A stretch of 64,000 nt of DNA from Lentilactobacillus parafarraginis DSM 18390 = JCM 14109 (GTDB lineage Bacteria; Bacillota; Bacilli; Lactobacillales; Lactobacillaceae), in assembly GCF_001435895.1 (NCBI RefSeq), contig NZ_AZFZ01000004.1:1-64000 (forward strand), written 5' to 3'. The notes under the pieces are model-generated. The model did not search any database. It worked only from the letters and a program-made list of their open reading frames with translations, and had not been told where the DNA came from. A program made the translations under genes and the position numbers. Shown here piece after piece: positions 58,140 to 64,000 of this stretch (within the stretch, counting starts at the first letter, position 1; the number at the start of each line of letters is the position of its first letter).

Positions 58140-60506
58140 ATGAACGAAAAAGTATTAGATACACTTGAATATAATAAAATTAAAGATCAGTTAGCCGGTT
58201 TTTTGACCACGGATCGGGGCCACGAAATTGTTCAGAATCTTCAGCCAAGTGGTGATTATGCGGTTGTTGACCAGCAGCTGAAGGAAACTGCCGATGGTGC
58301 CGATATCGTCAGGTTGGCTGGTGAGATCCCAATTCCCAAGCTCACCGAAATATCCCCATACATGAAGCGGTTGAAAATTGAAAATGCCGCGTTAAGCGGG
58401 ACCGAGTTAGCCCACATCACCAAATTACTGCGAGCAGTCAAAACGGTTAGCCAGTTTTTTGAAGATTTTAAGAACGAAGAGGTTACCCTCCGAACCGTTC
58501 CTAAGACCGTTGCCAAGCTCACACTAATGCCGGACATCACAACCCGGATGGTTCAATCGATCGATGATGATGGCCGCGTATTGGATAGTGCGTCATCCCA
58601 ACTAAGAGCGATTCGACGGACGATTGAACAGACGCAAAGCAACATCCGCACACGAATGGGTAAATACCTGAAGGGTTCTGAATCAAAGTATCTTAGTGAG
58701 CCAATTATTACCGTTCGTGATGAACGGTTTGTGCTGCCAATTCGAGCGGAGTATAAGTCTCACTTTGGTGGGATTGTGCATGACCAGAGTGCGTCTGGGC
58801 AGACGTTGTACGTTGAACCCAGTAACGTGGTTGAAATGAATAATCAATTAAGACGGGATCAACTGGCGGAGCGGACGGAACAACGGCGAATTCTGGCTGA
58901 ATTGACGGAAATGATCCGTCCTTATCGCCAAGAATTGCTGGAAAATATGAACTTGGTTGGCCAATTAGACTTTGTTAACGCAAAGGCCAAGTATGCCCAT
59001 CAATCGGGCGCGGTGCTTCCAAAGATTTCCACGGAAAACGTTGTGAACCTTCGCCATGCTCGTCACCCCCTAATCGCCAAAGAAAAGGTCGTTCCTAATG
59101 ACATTAAAATCGGTGCTGACTACCAAACCATTATCGTCACCGGCCCGAATACCGGTGGGAAAACGATCACGATTAAGACCGTTGGTTTACTGCAGCTGAT
59201 GGGCCAATCGGGGCTGTTTATCACTGCCGATGAGGAAAGTCAGATTGGGGTGTTTGACGATGTCTTCGCTGACATTGGTGATGACCAGTCGATTGAGGCA
59301 AATTTAAGTACCTTTTCATCACATATGGACAATATCATTGCCATTATGAAGCAACTGAGCGATAAGAGCCTGGTGCTGTTGGATGAGTTGGGTGCCGGAA
59401 CCGACCCCAAGGAAGGCGCGGCGCTTGCGATGGCGATCATCGATGCCATTCATCGAAGTGGCTGTGAGATGATTGCGACAACTCACTATCCCGAGTTAAA
59501 GGCCTTTGCCTATAATCGCCCCGGGATTATTAACGCTTCAATGGAATTTGACGTTGAAACGTTGCGGCCCACCTATCGGCTTTTGCTAGGAATTCCCGGC
59601 CAAAGTAACGCGTTAAACATTGCCAGTCGGTTGGGAATGCCGGAACAGATTGTCCAACAGGCGAAGTCGTTTACCGATTCTGAGAATCAGGATATTAATA
59701 ATATGATTGCCGAGCTGACTTCCCAGACTAAGCGGGCTCATGATGAGGCCGACAAACTGGCTACTGAGTTATCGGAAGCCACTAAGCTGCATGCCGATCT
59801 TCAAAAACGATTCGATCAGTATCAAAATCAGAAAGACCGGCTTCAAGAGCAGGCCCGTGAGCAGGCCAATGAAATTGTTGAAAAGGCCAAGCACAATGCT
59901 GATAAGATTATTGCCGACCTTCACCGAAAGCAACGTCAGGTCGGAAAAACGACCGTTAAGGAAAATGAGCTGATCGATGCCAAGGGCGCGTTGAATCAGC
60001 TTGAGGTTGCCCCAAGTCTAAAGCGTAACAAAGTGCTTAAAAAAGAAAAGGCCAAGCACAACTTTAAAGCTGGCGACGAGGTCTTGGTTAAATCCTATGG
60101 GCAACAGGGAACGCTGATTCGGCAAGAAAAAAATGGCTTGTGGGACGTCCAGTTAGGTATCCTCAAGATGCAAATTGATGAAGCAGATCTGGAAAAGGTC
60201 GGCAAACAGGCCCAACCCAAGGCGAAGTATCAAACGCACGTTTCGCGGACCCGTTCAACTGGGATGTCACCAACCCTGGATTTACGGGGGCATCGTTATG
60301 AAGAGGCCATGTATGAGCTGGATCGATACGTCGATTCTGCGCTGCTGGCCGGCTATCCGACCATCACGATTATTCATGGTAAGGGAACCGGGGCCCTTCG
60401 AAAGGGTGTCACCGACTATTTGAAACGCAATTCACGGGTCAAAAGTTTTGGCTACTCGGCACCCAATGCAGGTGGCGACGGGTCGACGGTTGTTCAATTC
60501 AAATAA
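58140..60506 (+). CDS. mutS2: MutS2 (RqcU) endonuclease-ATPase
   Basis: A 788-residue MutS paralogue without the mismatch-binding domain. The ATPase has TGPNTGGKTITIKT, VLLDELGAGTDPKEG and TTHYPEL. A long coiled coil (about residues 525-620), a KOW-like segment (AGDEVLVKSYGQQGTLI) and the C-terminal Smr nuclease domain (LDLRGHRYEEAM, IHGKGTGALRKG) follow. In Bacillus this protein splits collided ribosomes; suppression of recombination is the older proposal. AGGAAGG precedes ATG 58140. Confidence 0.97.
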   Translation: MNEKVLDTLEYNKIKDQLAGFLTTDRGHEIVQNLQPSGDYAVVDQQLKETADGADIVRLAGEIPIPKLTEISPYMKRLKIENAALSGTELAHITKLLRAVKTVSQFFEDFKNEEVTLRTVPKTVAKLTLMPDITTRMVQSIDDDGRVLDSASSQLRAIRRTIEQTQSNIRTRMGKYLKGSESKYLSEPIITVRDERFVLPIRAEYKSHFGGIVHDQSASGQTLYVEPSNVVEMNNQLRRDQLAERTEQRRILAELTEMIRPYRQELLENMNLVGQLDFVNAKAKYAHQSGAVLPKISTENVVNLRHARHPLIAKEKVVPNDIKIGADYQTIIVTGPNTGGKTITIKTVGLLQLMGQSGLFITADEESQIGVFDDVFADIGDDQSIEANLSTFSSHMDNIIAIMKQLSDKSLVLLDELGAGTDPKEGAALAMAIIDAIHRSGCEMIATTHYPELKAFAYNRPGIINASMEFDVETLRPTYRLLLGIPGQSNALNIASRLGMPEQIVQQAKSFTDSENQDINNMIAELTSQTKRAHDEADKLATELSEATKLHADLQKRFDQYQNQKDRLQEQAREQANEIVEKAKHNADKIIADLHRKQRQVGKTTVKENELIDAKGALNQLEVAPSLKRNKVLKKEKAKHNFKAGDEVLVKSYGQQGTLIRQEKNGLWDVQLGILKMQIDEADLEKVGKQAQPKAKYQTHVSRTRSTGMSPTLDLRGHRYEEAMYELDRYVDSALLAGYPTITIIHGKGTGALRKGVTDYLKRNSRVKSFGYSAPNAGGDGSTVVQFK

Positions 60507-60592
60507 GTGATTTTATTTAATTAATATTTGCTTTATAATGGAGCGCAAAGCGGATACTAAGGTTATAAGCGGTTGAGTGGCATTCATTTTGT

Positions 60593-60620
60593 TTGCATTT
60601 TACTATATAATTGTTAGTAT
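60593..60620 (+). promoter_or_regulatory. Promoter of trxA
   Basis: TTGCAT (60593-60598), 16-bp spacer, TAGTAT (60615-60620), 30 bp before the ATG. Confidence 0.6.
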
Positions 60621-60650
60621 AAGACTATTGAAAGAATAGGAGTGTTTGGT

Positions 60651-60962
60651 ATGGTAAAAGAAACAACAGATCAAACTTTTGAAAATGATACCTCAAAGGG
60701 TGTTACATTAACTGATTTTTGGGCAACTTGGTGTGGCCCCTGCCGCATGCAGTCACCAGTTGTTGAAGAACTGGCCGAAGAAATGAACGACGTGACGTTT
60801 AACAAGATGGACGTGGACAAAAATCCTAATACGGCATCTAAATTCGGCATTATGAGTATTCCGACCCTTCTAATTAAGAAGGACGGCAAGGTTGTCGACA
60901 CGGTTGTTGGCTACCACCCAAAGGAACAACTTAAAAAGGTATTGGCTCAGTACACTGACTAA
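60651..60962 (+). CDS. trxA: Thioredoxin
   Basis: A 103-residue redox carrier with the active site ATWCGPCRMQSP (Cys28 and Cys31) and the cis-Pro in MSIPTLLI. ATG 60651 has AGGAG 8 bp upstream; GTG 60642 overlaps that site. It can reduce Tpx (19955) and other thiol enzymes. Its own promoter and a strong terminator make it monocistronic. Confidence 0.97.
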   Translation: MVKETTDQTFENDTSKGVTLTDFWATWCGPCRMQSPVVEELAEEMNDVTFNKMDVDKNPNTASKFGIMSIPTLLIKKDGKVVDTVVGYHPKEQLKKVLAQYTD

Positions 60963-60976
60963 TATTAAATTCACTT

Positions 60977-61020
60977 AAAAGGTCTCTCAAAGCCGTTTGT
61001 TGGCTTTAAGAGACCTTTTT
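60977..61020. terminator. Bidirectional terminator between trxA and yslB
   Basis: An 18-bp stem pairs 60977-60994 with 61002-61019 around GTTTGTT with one mismatch. It has A- and T-runs on the two sides and serves both convergent genes. Confidence 0.93.
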
Positions 61021-61049
61021 GTCAGCTTATTTTCTTTAATTTCCCGAAA

Positions 61050-61574
61050 TTAATGGTCACTGTCCAAATCTTCTGGTTGGTCAGGATCTGAATGGGCGAT
61101 CGTGAACATTTTGTCACTTTCTTGATCATCGACCGGTTTATCTTTTCCAAGATAGGTACTGATTAAAACAATGCCCTTAGCGGGGGTGGTTTTGGTAATT
61201 TCTGCCTCGGCAACTTGGTTGAGAATGTACTGGCAGCTTTGCGCGATGAAACCCGTTTCTAGATAAAAGTCGGGATCGTCAAAAAGATCCAAGCGATTTT
61301 TAACGATTGGCCCGCTTAATTCCCAATTAAGCTGCTGGCCGCTTTTTTTAAGCAGGTTAAGCTTACCCAGCTTGAACTGATCAAAAAAGGCGATTAAATC
61401 ATCGTACGTTGCGAGACGGTGATTGCGGGCAAGGTGCTTTCCCGCCCAATATGAAATATCATGATTATCGCTGCCAAGAATGCTTGGTAAAAGGTCATCC
61501 CGGATGAGTTCCTGGCCCAGTAAATCGGCCATATGAGGATCGTTAATAATTGTTGTGTAAGCTTCGTTATCCAT
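61050..61574 (-). CDS. yslB: YslB-type DUF2507 protein
   Basis: A 174-residue protein of unknown function. The N-terminal LLPSILGSDNHDISYWAGKHLAR and the C-terminal YLETGFIAQSCQYILNQVAEAEI match the DUF2507/YslB family, related to V4R-like small-molecule-binding folds. A family-unlike acidic tail (DPDQPEDLDSDH) ends it. GGAG precedes the ATG on the minus strand. It lies near murI as in Bacillus, but in the opposite direction to its neighbours. Confidence 0.85.
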   Translation of the reverse strand: MDNEAYTTIINDPHMADLLGQELIRDDLLPSILGSDNHDISYWAGKHLARNHRLATYDDLIAFFDQFKLGKLNLLKKSGQQLNWELSGPIVKNRLDLFDDPDFYLETGFIAQSCQYILNQVAEAEITKTTPAKGIVLISTYLGKDKPVDDQESDKMFTIAHSDPDQPEDLDSDH

Positions 61575-61703
61575 TTTTTAATCTCCATCAATGCAAATTG
61601 TCATTAATATATTATACAATAGTATTTACAAATCTGGTTTGTTTGTCAAATATCGCAATAAATAATTAAGCGATGGGGACGGACGAAAAAGGAGGGAATT
61701 GAT

Positions 61704-62516
61704 ATGGATAATCGACCGATTGGGGTTATGGATTCTGGTGTCGGTGGTCTAACAGTTCTCAAAGAAATCATTAAAAGTTTACCGAATGAATCTTATATTT
61801 TTATTGGTGATCAGGCCAATCTGCCGTATGGTCAAAAGCGCCCGGAACTTGTCCGGCAGCTAACCGAACGGATTGCGAATTACTTGGTTGCTCAGGATGT
61901 CAAATTATTTGTGATTGCTTGCAACACGGCAACCGCCGCGGCACTTGACTATCTGCGACAGCGATTGCCAATTCCGGTGATTGGTGTCATCCAGCCTGGT
62001 GCTGAAAGTGCGGCTCGACAATCAAAAACCCATCGAGTAGGCGTGATTGCAACGAATGGGACGGTTCAGTCAGGAAATTACCAGCGGATTATTAAACAGA
62101 GCCTCACTGATGCGACCGTTTATTCATTGGGGTGCCCAGACTTTGTGACGATGGTGGAACATGGCGACGCTGGTAAGGCTGAGACCCAGAAACGCGTCAC
62201 TCAACAGTTAGCTTATTTTTCTGACAAATCTATTGACAGTTTAGTGTTGGGTTGCACCCATTTTCCGGTGCTTCAGCGAGAAATCCAACGGGCATTACCC
62301 AAAGGTGTCCGATTAATTGACCCCGGCATTTCAACCGCGCAACATATTGTTGATTATCTCAGTCAGCATGACCAACTTCGAGAAGCCGAGGCTGGCAAGC
62401 CAGTTAGACAATTTTTCACAACTGGAGAGCCGGCAGAGTTTGCCCGGGTGGCCGATCAATTGCTAAAGCGCCAAATTCATGCGGATCATCTCAATTTAGG
62501 AAAGGCGGATGTTTGA
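61704..62516 (+). CDS. murI: Glutamate racemase
   Basis: Supplies D-glutamate for peptidoglycan, 270 residues. The two catalytic cysteines are Cys73 in VIACNTATAA and Cys184 in LGCTHFPVL. The N-terminus has IGVMDSGVGGLTVLKEI. GGAGGG precedes the ATG. It overlaps rdgB by 4 bp (TTGA), and rdgB overlaps the next gene, making a coupled three-gene string. Confidence 0.98.
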   Translation: MDNRPIGVMDSGVGGLTVLKEIIKSLPNESYIFIGDQANLPYGQKRPELVRQLTERIANYLVAQDVKLFVIACNTATAAALDYLRQRLPIPVIGVIQPGAESAARQSKTHRVGVIATNGTVQSGNYQRIIKQSLTDATVYSLGCPDFVTMVEHGDAGKAETQKRVTQQLAYFSDKSIDSLVLGCTHFPVLQREIQRALPKGVRLIDPGISTAQHIVDYLSQHDQLREAEAGKPVRQFFTTGEPAEFARVADQLLKRQIHADHLNLGKADV

Positions 62517-63118
62517 TAGTGGAAAAGCCAAAGGTAATTGTGATTGCCTCAAAGAATGCCAACAAAATTAAGGAATTTGAGGAGGCATTTCAGGGGACTG
62601 GCATTCAAGTTGAATCGCTCAAGTCTTTTAATAACGTTCCTGATGTTGCCGAAACCGGGACGACCTTTGAAGAAAACGCCATGCTCAAGGCGTCTAAGAT
62701 GAGTGCCTTTACGAAGCTGCCGGTTATTTCCGACGATTCTGGATTGGTTGTGCCCGCATTGAATGGTCAGCCCGGGGTTCACTCTGCAAGATACGCTGGG
62801 GATCACGATGACGACGCTAATAATGCAAAACTTCTTAAAGAAATGGAAAACAAGTCTGATCGGGATGCCTATTTTGAGTCCGTTCTGATATATTTAACAC
62901 CTGAGGGAGATAAGGTCGTTGCCAGCGGGCGGGTGAATGGTCAAATTTTACGGGCCAAACGCGGCAGCAACAACTTCGGCTATGACCCGTTGTTCTATGT
63001 TCCCAGTCATCAAATGACCTTAGCAGAAATGACCACCCACGATAAGAATGAAATCAGTCATCGTGGCCGGGCCATTCGGAGCTTAATTTCAAAATTAAGG
63101 GAGCGGTGGAACTCGTGA
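62513..63118 (+). CDS. rdgB: XTP/dITP (non-canonical purine NTP) pyrophosphatase
   Basis: House-cleaning enzyme hydrolysing XTP and dITP, 201 residues. VIASKNANKIKEFEEAF, ETGTTFEENAMLKA, SDDSGLVVPALNGQPGVHSARYAG and GSNNFGYDPLF are the RdgB/HAM1 motifs. TTG 62513 is preferred to GTG 62519 because AAAGG is 7 bp upstream of it. Confidence 0.95.
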   Translation: MIVEKPKVIVIASKNANKIKEFEEAFQGTGIQVESLKSFNNVPDVAETGTTFEENAMLKASKMSAFTKLPVISDDSGLVVPALNGQPGVHSARYAGDHDDDANNAKLLKEMENKSDRDAYFESVLIYLTPEGDKVVASGRVNGQILRAKRGSNNFGYDPLFYVPSHQMTLAEMTTHDKNEISHRGRAIRSLISKLRERWNS

Positions 63119-63624
63119 AAATCCTGGTGGTAAGTGACAGTCACGGCGACCGGCAAATTATTGCCGATCTGCTTTCCCGGTACGTCGATGACGTGACGGC
63201 GTTTTGTCATTGTGGCGACTCGGAATTACCAATGAATGATCCGCTGGCCGCTAAAATGACGATCGTGAAGGGAAACATGGACACCGCGCCGTTTCCAAAC
63301 GACGAACTGGTAGTAATGGGTGGCAGGCGGCTCTTGGTCACGCACGGCCATCTTCAACAGGTTAATCAGGGTCTGTTGAATTTGGAGCTGTTTGCAAAGA
63401 GTCGAAATGCCAACGTGGTGATGTTCGGCCACACCCATCAGTTGGGCGTGACAATGGATCAGGGAATTCTATTCATTAATCCTGGTAGCATCTCGCAACC
63501 AAGGGGTCAATATGCCGCAATTGGCGGTACGTATGCCATTTTGACCATTGATGGTGACCATTATGGGGTTGACTACTATAATCGTCAGTTTCAACCAGTT
63601 GATCAGTTACGATTTCGTTTCTGA
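63115..63624 (+). CDS. YfcE/MJ0936-type metallophosphoesterase
   Basis: A 169-residue calcineurin-like phosphoesterase: KILVVSDSHGD, CHCGDSE, VKGNMD, VTHGH and FGHTHQLG carry the two-metal ligands. Homologous to Bacillus YsnB, and the racE-ysnA-ysnB order is the same. The physiological substrate is unknown. GTG 63115 overlaps the rdgB stop, with AAGGGAGC 10 bp upstream. Confidence 0.92.
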   Translation: MKILVVSDSHGDRQIIADLLSRYVDDVTAFCHCGDSELPMNDPLAAKMTIVKGNMDTAPFPNDELVVMGGRRLLVTHGHLQQVNQGLLNLELFAKSRNANVVMFGHTHQLGVTMDQGILFINPGSISQPRGQYAAIGGTYAILTIDGDHYGVDYYNRQFQPVDQLRFRF

Positions 63625-63653
63625 ACTGATTTGAAAGGAAGGCTAATAACGTA

Positions 63654-64000
63654 ATGATTGATAAGCCGATTGAAGCGGTTATGCGCCAAAGCGATCGGGA
63701 TATTGTGATTCCCTCGGATTTAGTGGCAACCGTTAACGAAAATAATAATCTTCAGCACGCTTTCTTGGTGCTCACCAAGGTCCGATACGCAAAGATTCCG
63801 GTGGTCGATAATGATAATCATTTAAAGGGACTAATTTCTTTGCCAATGATTACCGAACAGATGCTTCAGGATACTGGGATTACCACGCGCAATCTTGATC
63901 GAATGAAGATCAAGCAGGTCATGCAAAAGGACGTGCCATTTGTTTATGACCGGGAAAATTTGGAAGTGATTTTACGGCACCTTGTCGATGAAAACTTTGT
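63654..64000 (+). CDS. CBS-domain protein, DarB/CbpB-like, 3'-truncated by window edge
   Basis: The first 115 codons of a CBS-pair protein. It begins MIDKPIEAVMRQSDRD; the first CBS unit has NNNLQHAFLVLTKVRYAKIPVV and HLKGLISLPMITEQ, and the second begins at IKQVMQKDVPFV. It is close in layout to Bacillus DarB (YkuL) and Listeria CbpB, which bind c-di-AMP and regulate the (p)ppGpp synthetase Rel. AAGGAAGG precedes ATG 63654. c-di-AMP binding here is a family inference. Confidence 0.85.
   Translation, partial: MIDKPIEAVMRQSDRDIVIPSDLVATVNENNNLQHAFLVLTKVRYAKIPVVDNDNHLKGLISLPMITEQMLQDTGITTRNLDRMKIKQVMQKDVPFVYDRENLEVILRHLVDENF

Overview
This window looks like chromosomal core sequence from a rod-shaped Gram-positive of the Lactobacillaceae. 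Supporting signs are moderate GC, strong AGGAGG-type ribosome binding sites, three T-box leaders, EzrA, ZapA and MinCD with no MinE, MreBCD, and the Firmicutes order ymfFH-rodZ-pgsA-cinA-recA-rny-ymdB-mutSL-ruvAB-queA-tgt-yajC. The D-Ala ligase carries Phe in place of the usual specificity Tyr, as in intrinsically vancomycin-resistant lactobacilli and Leuconostoc. The species cannot be settled from the sequence. There is no rRNA, tRNA, transposase, prophage or CRISPR array. Nearly everything is a recognisable housekeeping gene on the plus strand, apart from a minus-strand block at about 11.8-15.4 kb and yslB near 61 kb.

Layout. 0-2.4 kb: end of a methionine ABC transporter (metI, metQ) and an SPFH membrane protein. 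2.5-7.2 kb: a five-gene ABC module, with a BceAB-type peptide-antibiotic transporter followed by a YtrA-type GntR repressor and its ABC pair. 7.3-11.7 kb: ddl, a membrane glycerophosphodiesterase, tag and an XRE/TPR (RRNPP-like) regulator. 11.8-15.4 kb (minus): a universal stress protein, a small membrane protein, rarA, rpsD with an S4-type leader, and a free-methionine sulfoxide reductase. 15.4-20.5 kb: ezrA, the cysteine desulfurase/thiI pair for tRNA thiolation, and tpx. 20.5-29 kb: T-box-valS, folC, mreBCD, minCD. 29-31.7 kb: a tandem T-box leader driving an amino-acid ABC transporter whose specifier reads as His CAC. 31.7-40.7 kb: ymfF, ymfH, rodZ, pgsA, a CinA C-domain gene, recA, rny, ymdB. 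40.7-49.8 kb: mutS, mutL, ruvA, ruvB, queA, tgt, yajC. 49.8-53.4 kb: dinB, nrnA-like, cshB. 53.4-57.8 kb: T-box-alaS, ireB, ruvX, yrzB, zapA. 58-64 kb: mutS2, trxA, yslB (minus), murI, rdgB, a YfcE-type phosphoesterase, and the start of a CBS protein of the DarB/CbpB type.

Themes. Cell shape and division (mreBCD, minCD, rodZ, ezrA, zapA), DNA repair with an SOS component (recA, ruvAB, dinB, mutSL, tag, rarA, mutS2) and T-box-controlled amino-acid supply dominate. Candidate LexA/DinR boxes precede recA (perfect), dinB (near-perfect) and ruvA (weak). I found no clearly new multi-gene system. The items most worth a second look are non-coding: the tandem His-type T-box at 29.05-29.44 kb, a terminator whose 3' arm contains the ribosome binding site of the next gene (1.41-1.47 kb), a promoter framed by long inverted repeats between recA and rny, a LexA box doubling as a terminator hairpin, and a strongly structured region between zapA and mutS2 where cvpA is usually found.
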